A stretch of DNA of 64,000 nucleotides from Acridotheres tristis (taxonomy: Eukaryota; Chordata; Aves; Passeriformes; Sturnidae), in NCBI GenBank assembly GCA_037013685.1, contig CM072889.1, forward strand, positions 2,861,976-2,925,975, given 5' to 3'. The notes beneath the pieces were generated by a model. The model was not told the origin of the DNA. It made no database searches and saw only the letters and a list, made by a program, of their open reading frames with translations. Positions 28,383 through 39,078 of the stretch are shown piece after piece. The position numbers and the translations under genes are program-made. The first letter of the stretch is position 1. Each line of letters starts with the position of its first letter.

Positions 28383-29248
28383 TGTGCTAATAGAACCTGG
28401 CTCATCAGTGTCTGCATTCACACGTTCCTGTGTGAGGAAATCATGGCTGTCACTTTCAGAGACACATCCTGCTCTTTCTGGTGCTGGGAGATTGAGGTCT
28501 TGCTCAGATCTGCTGACACGTGAGGATTCTCTTTGTTGCTCTGCTTGTGGCTGTCACAGCACATCAGGTTCATTACCAGCTGAGGTAAGATTTGTTTTAT
28601 GAGCCTGACAGGAAATGTTGATGTGTCTGAGGTGCTTGGGATAATTCATCTGAGAAAGGGGGTGAGTTCCTTGCACAGGGAACATGCCTGTCTGCTGGAA
28701 GGAGCTACAGCTGTAGGGAGTGCAGGTGTACAGAAGAATTCCATCACAAATGATTGCACCATGTCACCTTCCCTTAATAACCTTGGCCTGATGCAGCCAG
28801 GTGAGGGATGCAGCTGGCAAGCTGACATTTCCCTCAGGAAGTGCTCTGTCCCTCATCTGGTTCCCCCCCTCCCTTCATTTGCAAAATCTTTGATAATTAA
28901 ATCACTGCAAATGATCTGTGGGTATAATTCATTTGATAATTCAGCCTAAGCCCCAAGTTTCTCTTTGCACAAACGAAATTAGCTCTGCTCACAAAAGATC
29001 TGCTCCTGAGCTACCTGCTCACTCACACAACCCCTTTCCTAATTAACCAGCAAAGCATGGCTTTCTTCCCAGCAGAGGGAAATCAAAAAGGTGATTTTCA
29101 CTGGAGAGATCCTGGTGATGTAACTGATGTAAAGGAGGTGGATAGATTAATTTTTTGATTTATTTTTCTCCCATCACTCAGCTATGCTTCCTTTTCTTTA
29201 GTGTTTCTGAGAGAACTGGATGAAGTTATGATAAATGCCTGTTTTGGA

Positions 29249-29369
29249 GAAGAAGAGCAGCACCCAGGTTTGGTCTGGAGAGCAGAGACTTTTTGACAAA
29301 TACCTTTTTGAAGAAGAGCAGCATCCAGGTTTGGTCTGGAGAGCACAGCCTTTTTCCTGGAAGAGCTGC
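29249..29369. repeat. 61-bp tandem duplication
   Basis: Two adjacent copies of a 61-base segment, each containing AGAAGAGCAGCA, CCAGGTTTGGTCTGGAGAGCA and a following CTTTTT block. The second starts 61 bases after the first. The copies differ at few positions in the first half and more in the second. It explains the repeated peptides in overlapping spurious frames. Confidence 0.9.
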
Positions 29370-32300
29370 TGTAAGTACCAGCAGACACTTTTTTCCCATT
29401 GCATCCCAGTCCAGCTGCTCCAGAGGGATGCAGCATCTGCAGGGAGGGTTCCTCTTGAAACAAACCCCATGGACATGCTTTCTGTATTTTCTGTCTATGG
29501 ATGAAGCTTGAATGTTTTTTTCCATTAGGAATCAGAGGGGTGTAATGGTCCTTGGCTCTACATCCTTCCCCCAGGGCAGGTGGTATCAAACTGCATTCTC
29601 CAACCACGAATCCCCAAACCTCTCTGGGACTGCAGAGATTAAAGCAAGCCTCTCTGTAATTAATAGGTCTGATAAGTAATGGGCAACCAGTTAAAACCCA
29701 GGAGATGCAAGCAATGGCAGAAGTGGCTGAGGATGGCAGTGAGAGAAGGGTGGAGAACAAGAGCCAAGCAGGGAATAGGCTGGGATAGGAACTGCTTGTA
29801 GCTCACAGTGCAGGTTCACTGGCACTCCAGAAAAAGGGGGCAACTGAAAATCAAGACCCCAAAAGCTGTAGCTGACATTAAAGGGTCCTGCTGCAGCATC
29901 AGCACTGCCAAAACTTCACAGCATGGGCAACCAGCACCCACCCGGGGCTGGCAAACAGCCCAAGGATGAGCTGCTGCCCAGCCTTACTGCTCAGATTTTA
30001 CAGCAGCTTCACAAGCAGCTGTCATGCTTTGTCCCTGACCAACAAAACCAGATGAACCCTGACCTGATCTAGCTTCTAGTTTGTGGCTGGCTAAATCAGT
30101 GTTAGCTGCTGGCCTCCTGATTATCTGGAGAAACATTTCTCCCCAGAATCAGCCCAAATGAGTGCATGTTAGTTTAGGGGAAAAGCCAAAACTCTTTGTC
30201 ATGCTTGACCTAAAAACCTAGCTTGTCTATCGTTTACAGGGAAGCCTTTGTTGTCCCGTGCTTCCAGAGCAAAGGACCCCAGCTCTGCACTGCTGCATGA
30301 GCTCTCTCTGCAGGCATGACCCTCACATGTGGCTTCAACAGTGGAACAATTTTCTTTAGGGAGCCTGAGGGAATCAGGAAGGAGAAATGGGGGAAGCATC
30401 CATTAGAAGCCTTGACTTTTGAAGAGGACAGTGCCACAGGCTGGTTGATATCCTCACACCAGCAAGGCAAACCCAGCTTTCCGGGCTTCTCTATTCAGAT
30501 TTTGCCTGTAACCCCTTGCAACACAATGGGATTAGACTTTAGGAGCCCATAATGACTGAAGAGAGAAACAAACACCTTGTACAGCAGGGTACTACAAAGC
30601 TTGCATACTTTTTAAATGTTACAAATTCTCTACCACACCTTATCAGCAAGCACTAGGAAAAGAACAAGGAAATCATCCCTTTTATTTAAAGTACTCTGAA
30701 TGGTCAGACCTGGCCTTCATTTAAGAATCATTGAAGTTGGAAAAGACCTTCACAATCATCAAGTCCAACATTTGGCTTCAACCTTTGAATCCACCACAGT
30801 ACTGGATTTTTAACCTGAAAAGGAAAAAAGTGCTTTAGACTGTGCAACTGGTTTCACTTGAGTGCTTTTTGTGCTGTAGTATCAGAATAAGGCAAGGGAA
30901 GAGTGTGTGACTTGTGCCAGGGATGCCAGGCAGTCCTACAGAAATCTGTGTGCTGAGTTTTATAGACCCTGGACTCCCTCAGCAAGGGAGCTAATCTTAG
31001 TTTCTGCAGGCGTGGCAGAGAACTGTGTGTTGTGATGTCCCTGCTGTCATTTTGTTGTTCACATCTGGTATTTTCACTGCTGGGGGATTTCCTGACTCAG
31101 TGCAGTGAAGTTAAGAACTTTCCTCAGTGGCTTTTTCGTCTTCATCTTTTCCCCCCTCTTGGGTTAACTCTCCTTTCCCTGTCTTCATGTGAGGAAACAG
31201 ACTGGAAATAATCAATATTTCCTGCAGTTTCCAACTGTGCTTGCTCTTAGTGAAACATCAATTCCAGGCTCTGTAGGAGTAGCTCTCTCTCAGTTTGTTC
31301 CTTCCCTTGCTCTCCCTTCCCTCCACGCTGTGCCTGTGCTCCCTGCTCAGAGTCACCCCTGCTCTGAGCCCTCCCTGGCACCACAGCGATGCTGGCACGG
31401 GGCCACCTCACACTCCAGATGGCTGCCACTTGCTGCTTCTGCCAGGGGCTCCTTATTCCACACACAAATCCAACGCTCCTCACTTCAGGGAATGCTTACA
31501 CCAGGAGCTGCTGCCTGCTTCCCTCCTGGAGGATGCATTCACTACCATCAGGGAAATTAATCCGTAAACACCAGAGGTTTATGTCCAAAAAGGAGGCAGA
31601 GGAGTCCTTTTGCTCTATTCAAATAAAGGGAGAGGCCATGGGGCTTTTCCCTGGGATCACTCAAATTTTTGGAGGATTCAGCCTCCTTTTAATCCCAATT
31701 TCCCTCTCCCTTTCCCCTTGGGCTGAGGTATGTGAGAGGCACAGACTTCCCAGAACGCCTGACACCTGAGATTCCCCTCTAAGGCATAACCCTCCCTTTT
31801 AATTTTTAATTCTTAATTCTTATAGAATTCATAGTTTTTCCCCATTGCATCTTTCATCTTTCAATATCCAATTTCATTTGGATATTTGGATATTCATTTG
31901 GATATTCAAACCTGCAGTTTGTTTGTAAAAGCAAATACCTTTTCCATTCATCAATCAGTGGAATCCATCCCATTGTTTCTCTTATCTCTCAGTGCTAGTC
32001 TTAGCTACCAGCAGATCCACAGCTTGTTTGTAAACACAAATCCAACATTCCTCTCACCTTTACTTCATCATCTTTTTTCAGCATCATCTGAATCTGCTCC
32101 AGGGCTGAGGCATGGAGCAGGCTGCTTTCTAACAAAGGTGTAGTAGCACTTCTCCTCCTTGCAGCTGGTGATGACTGTCACTTTAGGGCTGGTTATTCTT
32201 GCTTTTATCTTCCCCAAGGTTTGTGGGTTTTTCCAGCTGGTGTGGCAAACATAAAAGAACCAAAAGCTCTTTTGCCAGCTGGTGTGATGCAACCACTCCC

Positions 32301-34390
32301 AGCTTCTGAGCAGCTTGCTGGAGGTTGTTTGGAATGGTCCTGCTCCACTCACATTGTGTTCTTTGTTTCAGTGCTCCGGAAATGTGGATTTAGGGCTTTA
32401 GGTCTTGTGTGTTGTGATTTTCCTTATGGATCCCATTGTACCCTCTGGAGACTTTGCAGCACCTGAGATTTTACACTAGGGCAGCCAAACCAATGAATAC
32501 TTTTCTTCTGCTGTGGCTGAAATCAATATGGGCTGGCCACAGCAAAAGATTATCCTGGAACCAGTTCTTATTGATAGGAAAGTCAATGGAAGCACGAGGA
32601 AAGGTCAGTGCATGGGGATGTGTGTGCAGAGAGTCTAGAAAATGGTGCCCCTTTCTGGGATGTCCATATCCAGCTGGATTGTGGCTAAACTGGAGAGAGG
32701 AGTTTAGGTGGAGGAGTAGCAAAGTTGAAAATGTGATGAGTGATTGCTTCATATTAGCAAGTATAATTTGGTTTTGAGCTCTCCATTCCTTTGGGGCAAA
32801 AGGATGTACAAATATGTTTGGGAAATGCAAGACAGAGAACAATTATTATGCAAAGAAGAGGCTCAGAGAGCCCCTGAAGAATCATAAAATAAAGCTGAGC
32901 TCTACCTCCTCTGTAACTTGAAGTTGGTTTGAGAAGCCAGAATTAGGAAAAGCCCAAGAGACTGTGTGTGCTCGCCCTGGGACTTGTCCAGCTCCTGTCA
33001 CTGTGGCAGAAACACAGAAATGCCACCTTCCACATCCCACAGCTGTGAGCTGTACCCACCCTGTCACAGCTGTGCTCCAACACCCCCTGACCCAACACGA
33101 CCCCTGCTCTGCAGCAAATCCAATGTGTGCAGTGACACAGCTGCCATCCACAGCCTTCTAAATCCTACAGTGGATTAGAAATGTATTTATAGGAGCTGAG
33201 ATGAATATTAATAAGTAGTTCCTCCCTGAAATCTAAATGTCTCCTAAAATCACCAGCTTTTCAGCCAACATAAATTAGCATAAAACTACTGCTAATCTGT
33301 GTCCTGGGTGAGGGCTTGGAAAGCAGCCCTGCAGCACAGCAACTCGGAGTCTTATTAAAAGCACCAGCTCAGTCAGTGGTTCAGTGGATGGGACCTCCTG
33401 TCCATTAATTAGCTGGATGTTGCTGTAATCTCGTCCCTCACCAGGCAGATCACTCGTATCCAAATGGTTTCAATGACTCCAAATGGTCACTACGAGTCCT
33501 TCTAGATGTGTTTGCCATCGTAGTTACTTTGCCCTGTGATGGGACAGTCAATAGTTTGTCTCTTCTCAAGAAAACTCACATTGGTGAAGATGTGCCTGGG
33601 TTTAGGGTTTGTTCAAGTGCTGGGAAACCTGAGCAGTCTTCTGATGTAAAGAGATAAAAAACGATTTCAGATCTAAATTCTCCACTTCATAGATGTAGAA
33701 GCACAGGTTTAAGAATGGGCTGGACACTAATCTGAGCAGATATCTCTCATGTAGACCAGATAAAACAGTCACCAGACAGGCAGTGAGGTGGGCTCTTTCT
33801 CAGCACAGAGCTGAGCCATTGACACAAAAATGATGGAAAAGTCATGTGGGCTGTGGCTTGTCTGAATCCCTGCTCTAGCTTCAGTCCTTGGGGTTCTGCT
33901 GTGTCCCCGGGCACCCCGGTCCTGTGGCTGTGGGTGAGAATTGCTCCTTCAAAAGAGGCAGCACAGCACAGCAGGGAACATCAGACCTGCTCCCTGACAG
34001 CCTCTGAAAATCCAGGAGGACTCTGCTTAAAGCAATACTGAAAATGTTTCTGCATCTAAACCCTAATCAGAGATTGCTGGAGGAAGAGGGAAATATGAAC
34101 AGCAAATCACTGCAATTCACTGCATAAAATAGGAGTTCTTCTAGAGCTGGCTGAAATGAATTCCTGGGCATGGGGACTTGAGAAGATGGGCTGAGTGCAC
34201 ATGGATTTATGGTGCCCGAAATGCCAGAGTGTGTGAGTTCAACGCTGTGCTTTGGACAGCATGGCTCAAAGGAAACCACCTGCATCCAGCCTGCAGTGGT
34301 GGGAGTGAAGAGGGACACCCTGACACTGCTAAATCACAGTGACCACATGCAGTGGGGTGAACCTCTGTGCTAGCCCTGAGAAGCCAGCCA
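29370..34390. other. Intergenic DNA with one CR1-like end
   Basis: There is no gene I can support. The block at about 33180-33540 contains several TAAT cores (ATTAATAAG, CATTAATTAGC) and looks enhancer-like, but this is inference. Near 31863-31910 there is a small local duplication of ATTTGGATATTC. Confidence 0.45.
30720..30812 (-). mobile_element. Reverse-oriented CR1-type 3' end
   Basis: GAATCATTGAAGTTGGAAAAG followed by ACCTTCACAATCATCAAGTC and CAAC matches the common avian 'ggttggaaaagacctttaagatcatc' element end. That is the complement of a CR1-family 3' terminus. The match fades after about 90 bases. The subfamily cannot be assigned by eye. Confidence 0.6.
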
Positions 34391-34600
34391 GAATTCCACG
34401 GGATGAGTCAAAGGCTATGGAAATGGGTAAGAACTCCATGGAATGAGTCAAGTACCCGCTATTGGAACAGGCATTTTGGGGAACACCACAGAGGTGTCTC
34501 TGCTGCAGAGTGCTAGAGTCTAAAACACCCCAGGTGCTCTCTGGAGCCTCTGAGCTCCTTCAGAGGTTTGGCACAGAACTCGCCCGCCCCTGAGGCAGGG
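34391..34600 (+). repeat. Copy A of a dispersed repeat
   Basis: The segment resembles one at 35525-35680. They share the identical 20-mer at 34493-34512 and 35580-35599 (GGTGTCTCTG then CTGCAGAGTG), flanked by a GATGAGTCAAAGG-like left side, ATTTTGGGG(A)A.ACCACA before the core and CACCCCAGGTG after it. Copy A also contains a local duplication: GGGATGAGTCAA and GGAATGAGTCAA recur about 41 bases apart. The family is unknown to me. It may be an old LTR or DNA-transposon remnant. Confidence 0.65.
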
Positions 34601-35524
34601 AAAGCAGCTGGTGCCGGTGGCTGTGACAGCTGCTGGGAACACAAACCCTTCTTGGATTGCCATCTGCTGGCACCAGCATTTAACTGCTGCCAGCCAGGGC
34701 AGCAAAGGGGACACTACAGAACGGGACTAAAGGTAAAGTGCCCACTAACTCGTTTTATTCAAGTGTCCTCACTTGGTCTGACCCCGTCCCGTAAGGCGAA
34801 TTACGGCTGTTTCAATGCAATATTGACTCAGCAAAAACTGCATCTGTGGAGGTTTTTTCCCTCTGAAATAGCTCAAATTATAAGTTGGTATAGCCTAAGC
34901 AAGGGCTATTCTGCTTCTGATCCTGTCAGGCAGTCCAGACCTGAGTAACCACTCAAAATGATTTGAGAGAAGCTGAATAGGGGCAGAAAGATGTGATGAA
35001 GGCTCATGAGTTGAGATAAGGCCAGGGACATCACTCAGCAATTACTGTCATGGGCAAAACAGATTCATCTAGGGGAAATTAATTTATTACAAATCGAATC
35101 AGAGTAGGACAGCGAGAAATAAAAGCAAATAATGAAATATTTGCCCTCCCCTATTCCCGGGCTCAGCTTCACTCCTTCACTCACACACTCTCACTCCTCC
35201 CTTCTGACTGCTGCTGGTGTTGTGCAGTTTGGGGTTTTTTGCACATTTTTAAATCTGTTATCCCAGCGCTGGGGGTGTGTGCTCGTCATCCCCGTGTCCT
35301 TGCTGGGGTGGCAGGGGATGGCTGTCCCCTGTCCTGCTGCTCGGTGTCACCACAGGGTGGCATCGCTGTCGCCTGGCACGGGGAGGTGACACTGCAGGGT
35401 CTGAGCAGCTCAGGGCAGGTCCCCTTTGGGCACTGAACTCACAAATTTTGGTGCCTCACAAATATTTCCTGTCCTTCCTTCCAAACTCACAGGGACCCAG
35501 CGTGCATTAGTGTCGCTCCATCTG

Positions 35525-35680
35525 GGAGTGGAACGAGTTAAAGGCTGATTGAAATGAGTATTTTGGGGGATACCACAAAGGTGTCTCTGCTGCAGAGTGG
35601 TTGGTTGGAGTCTCAAACACCCAGGTGTTCTCTTTAGCTGGGATGTGGGACAAGATTGGCACAGTGAGACCTCCCTGCAG
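35525..35680 (+). repeat. Copy B of a dispersed repeat
   Basis: The direct-orientation partner of the segment at 34.4 kb, about 1.09 kb downstream. It shares GAACGAGTTAAAGGCT, TATTTTGGGGGATACCACA, the exact 20-base core and CACCCAGGTGTTCTCT. The similarity continues weakly through TTGGCACAG. The sequence between the copies shows no reverse-transcriptase-like or other coding features, so a small LTR pair is not supported. Confidence 0.65.
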
Positions 35681-36920
35681 GTCCCCTCCCCATGGAAGGG
35701 GCAAGGAAAGAAGCCTGGAATGGATGTCCCACAGTGAAGTGAGGGAAAAGTGCCATAAAGAAGAAAATGAAACATCTCAGGCTTGACCAGCCCAGGGATG
35801 GCTGGGGCTGTGTGGGCTGAAAGTGAGACAAGCCCTGCCTTTCATAACTCCCTGCCAGGGTTGTGGCCACAGCCTGAGCCCACAAACTGGAGATTTGGGC
35901 TGGCCAGCAGGGCTGCAGGGTGAGCACAGTGAAAGCAGCCACGGCCATGGCCAGGCATGGATGTGCAGGGTGTTCATGCTGGGTGGGCCAGCAGCTCAAC
36001 TGGGAATGGGGCAGATGCTCCCTGGGCTTCCAGGGGCCAGAAACATAAGGAGCAAACTGAAAATATTTGTTGGGTTGCCTAGAGAGTGAAAAGTCACCTC
36101 ATCCAACAGGCAGTTTGGGCTTCTAATTGGAAACAGAATAAAGCTCGGGCTCAGAGCAGCAAAGCATTTCATGGATACAAAGGACAAAACAATGGCCTGT
36201 CAGTGTTTGTGTCTCACCCTGCTCCTGCACAGCCAGCTCAGCTGCCTTCCTCTGCAAGTTAGAGGGAAGCAAAAGTAGTGGCTGCAGCAATTATGTAATA
36301 ATATCCCATTATCCCACGGTACAAAGGTGGGATGGGCACGTTCTGCTGGGATTCAATGTACACACAGCACGGGGAACTGAGGCTGCTGCTGCAGGAGAGC
36401 CCTTGCCTTTGCACTAATGCACAGAGAACTCTGTGGTTACAGCCCACAGGGCCCTTGGTACACTCAGGCTGCTGCTGATACAATTTTCTTGCAGCTAGCC
36501 AGGATTGAAACTCATCTTTTTCTTTTTTTTTTTTTTTTTTTTTCACTACCACAGCATTTCATCAGTTGATTTTCTGGTTTGAGTCACTTGCCCTGTGCAT
36601 CCCATGTGCAGACAGTGCTCAAACTCACACGGAGTGAATTTAGATTCCATTTACACACTGCAGTCAGTGGTTCTAGGGCTTGTTTCCCTGGAGTTTGAGG
36701 CCCAGGAAACAACCATATTTCCTTGGGACTTGTAAGTAGCTCTCTCTGGCTCAGTGGTGACAGATAACTGCTCAGAATGGATTTTAACTCGAAACCTGCT
36801 TTTTTTGTTGTTGTTGTGCCTGAGCACCTGCTATCCTTGCTCAATGTGAGTGTTTACACAGCTGATGTTGGGTAACATTTAGGAGGGCTCATGGCATCAG
36901 AAATTTAGTTGACAGCACCT
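35681..36920. other. Intergenic DNA with a poly(T) tract
   Basis: No gene recognised. A 21-base T run at 36523-36543 is the only distinct feature. On the minus strand it is an A-tail-like run, but I see no retroposed sequence attached to it. Confidence 0.5.
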
Positions 36921-37118
36921 TCAGATGAAACCAGGAGTTTCTTCTTGACCTGGCTCTTCATCCAAACTTTGGGATCCTGATGCTCTGATATTGTTCTCAT
37001 TCCTCTGTTCATTTATTCTGTGGTTCACAAAGTTTTCTAGGCTGGGAATTTCATCAAACAATCTGTGAGTAGTGTGTGCCCCCCGGGAGGGTTTCCTAAT
37101 GAACAGAACCTGCATAAC
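36921..37118 (-). CDS. Unassigned candidate terminal coding exon
   Basis: On the minus strand a pyrimidine-rich acceptor, GCTATTTTATCTTCAG, is followed by 65 open codons. They begin VMQVLFIRKPSRGAH, continue with HRLFDEIPSLENFVNHRINE, end in DEEPGQEETPGFI and stop with TGA. The peptide has a short hydrophobic start, a basic RKPSR patch and then a charged, acidic, soluble tail. That would suit the end of a membrane segment plus a cytosolic tail. The composition looks more protein-like than the neighbouring frames. I do not recognise the family. No partner exon with a matching donor has been placed. It could be the last exon of a small gene between SERTM2 and DCX, part of an alternative transcript, or a chance frame. 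Confidence 0.3.
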   Translation of the reverse strand, partial: VMQVLFIRKPSRGAHTTHRLFDEIPSLENFVNHRINEQRNENNIRASGSQSLDEEPGQEETPGFI

Positions 37119-37362
37119 CTGAAGATAAAATAGCATCAGAATAATTTATCTGGAGTTTCTGGTGTTGGATTTTTGTCCAGTAGCTCCTACAGTCATCTCC
37201 TACTGCCCTGCAATGTTAACAAGGAATTAAAGGGTACTACTTTTTTCCTAAAATGGTGAGTACCAAAGTCATTGTCTCCCTGCTGGCTGATGCTTCTCTC
37301 CAGTGATCTGTTCAGGGACATTAATGATGCTCAGTGCTTATCTCTTGCTGGTCTCACTGTAG

Positions 37363-37786
37363 TGATGCCTGGAGAGGCTCCCTGGAACAGAGGCTAGACA
37401 GAGTTAAATGAATAAAGTGGGGATTTATTAAAAGCCCTTCAAAGGATTAACCTTGGGCAGTGCAAGAGCCTGGCTGTGGCTTCACCCAAATGGACAATGT
37501 GTCACTAGTTTTCACACTTTTATAAGTTTGGGTCTATTTCCATTTTGGAGTTCATTGTCCAATCCCACCTCCAGGTTCTGCAGTCCCATCCTTCCAGATT
37601 CTTTCCTCAATTCGCTGCTGTTTGCACTTTTTGGGGCTGGAGCTGCAATATTGTCCTTAGTTCTGGGCTGGAAAAGGATTGTTTTGTGCTGGGAGGAGAA
37701 CTTGCTAACACTTTATATGAAGTTCAGAGTTACATACTAATGTAGTGCAAATCTGGAAAATATAAAAGCTAAAACTTAAGGCATCA
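37363..37786 (-). mobile_element. Solo LTR of an endogenous retrovirus
   Basis: A 424-bp unit bounded by a perfect 7-bp inverted repeat, TGATGCC at 37363-37369 and GGCATCA at 37780-37786, with the canonical TG...CA ends. Read on the minus strand it has a TATAAAG box (37717-37711) and a poly(A) signal AATAAA (37429-37424) in the right order, so the LTR is minus-oriented. The flanks GTAG and GTAA are a possible worn 4-bp target duplication. Sequences of this type (GGGCAGTGCAAGAGCCTGG, TTTTATAAGTTTGGGTC) are familiar to me from songbird genomes as an ERV LTR family. No internal retroviral genes are present beside it, so it is a recombination-derived solo LTR. Confidence 0.78.
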
Positions 37787-38379
37787 GTAAACAGGGAGAA
37801 CTTCTGCCTTAAGCCATCTCTCACTCTCAGCACAACTGTGGTGTGTGTGGAGGAGAAGGGGAAGAGCTGCAGAAGCTCAGCTCGGAGTTTCAGTACTTGA
37901 AATAAAACTATTTAGAAGGCAGAGTGTCCCACAACGTTTCCATACCGTAACCTTTGACTTAAAGATTAAAAATACATAAAAATATTCTACCTACACAGGT
38001 CTTCAGGATGTGTTTTAGAAATCCCTGGGTGCCTCAGTAGCTGCTTGGGCCAGGCTTTGCATGTCACGATGTGTTTGGAGCCTGCTTCCCTCCTGTGCTC
38101 AGGGGTGCCTTGTACTGGAAACCAACAGGGTTTTCTGGCTGCTGTGTGCCAGACCCAGCTTTCCAAAGCCTGGCAGGCATTATGGGAGAAGAAAACCAGA
38201 TTTGGTTTCGTTTGAGGCAGAATTTTCAGTGCTGGCTCTCCTTGCTCTGGAAAGGGGGGCTGAAGATGCCAGTGCTGACCTTGTACTCACAGTGTTTAAT
38301 TGTTCCTCCATCCTGTCAGACTGAAATCTCTCTGCAGTGAGGGACTGCAGCTCTGCAGACAAGAGACCCCAGTTCACTG

Positions 38380-38640
38380 ATGTTTAAACAATGGTCTTTC
38401 AGTGTGCCCCTCATTTGCATGAGACTTCGGGCAAGATAAGCTTTTCTTTTGATGTAGCTAAATGAGTTTTCTCATTGCTGTATCTACCTCTAAATGCCAG
38501 CACAGATGCAAAGCACCGATTATCAATAGTTTATTGTAGGTACATGATATGTGTGCCTGAGGAACAATAGCGAAATAGCTGGGGAGTATTTGCTGCCATG
38601 AAAAAAATCACCATTCATTAGTGCTGCCTGTATTTTTAGG
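38380..38640. promoter_or_regulatory. Candidate neural enhancer with SOX/POU motifs
   Basis: The block contains a SOX-type AACAATGG at 38387-38394. Eighteen bases further on is a perfect POU octamer ATTTGCAT at 38413-38420, within a CTCAT...ATGAG near-palindrome. A second SOX-like GAACAATAG lies near 38563, alongside AT-rich sequence of even base composition. SOX/POU pairs are classical features of neural-progenitor enhancers, and DCX starts about 5-7 kb to the right. The function is inferred. Conservation was not tested. Confidence 0.3.
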
Positions 38641-38730
38641 ATAAAACAGATTGGAACCATCTCCTGAAAAGAGTAAAACAGACACAAAAGCTTTCTTTAC
38701 CTGCTCTCCTACACCTTAATTCTTACTCTA

Positions 38731-39078
38731 CTACCCTACTGATAGAGCTAATCCTGCAGCCTCTTGGTCTGAGATGACATTTACTGAAGTCTCATGGAAA
38801 ACAACTTCTGAAATGGTCTGTTGTTGGGATTTCTGAGCTTCCAAGATGAGCTGTTTGGTATCTTTTGCAAATGCTTCCCCTGACTTCACTGTCACTGCCT
38901 TCAGAGTGACAGAAAGGATCTGTGTTTGAAAGGAAACATCTTGCACTTCCAACTTGAATGTGACATGATCCCCCGTGATGGCTTTGATGGGATTGTCCTT
39001 TCTATCACTTAGAATTCTATCAGGAAAGTCCTTCAAGAAAATGTTACACTCAGTAGGCACTTTGAGAGAGGCTGGCAA
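38731..39078 (-). CDS. Orphan transglutaminase-like barrel exon or pseudogene fragment
   Basis: An open stretch of about 115 codons on the minus strand, bounded by TGA just upstream (39081-39079) and TAG at the end. It has no ATG; the first codon after the stop is TTG, so it must be an internal exon or a relic. Its translation has alternating beta-strand patterning: GDHVTFKLEVQDVSF, then ILSVTLKAVTVKSGEAF, KDTKQLILEAQKSQQQTI and VISDQEAAGLAL. Spacing and pattern resemble the first C-terminal beta-barrel of transglutaminases and factor XIII A. In those, a G-x-D/H strand precedes an L-x-A-x-x-V-x-x-x-G strand, a K-x-x-x-x-L-x-P-like strand and a D-Q-x-x-x-x-hydrophobic strand. I saw no catalytic core exon (GQCWVF-type motif) nearby. 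Acceptors upstream are weak. A CAG|GTAAAG donor exists at 38701, but only after the in-frame stop. That favours a decayed exon, though an avian-specific gene is possible. Confidence 0.35.
   Translation of the reverse strand: MPASLKVPTECNIFLKDFPDRILSDRKDNPIKAITGDHVTFKLEVQDVSFQTQILSVTLKAVTVKSGEAFAKDTKQLILEAQKSQQQTISEVVFHETSVNVISDQEAAGLALSVG

Larger units (their letters stand above)
20728..29248. other. Intergenic DNA, no gene recognised
   Basis: About 8.5 kb without a supportable gene. Open frames of up to 195 codons occur, for example minus 20918-21505 and minus 22319-22744. They lack splice-site boundaries or protein-family features. The 22320-22760 block is AT-rich with forkhead-like (TTTGTTTGC) and TAAT-type motifs and may be a conserved non-coding element. 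Confidence 0.5.

Noticed and set aside
34391..35680. A small complete LTR retrotransposon bounded by the repeat pair
   Set aside because: No TG...CA ends, primer-binding site or coding features between the copies.
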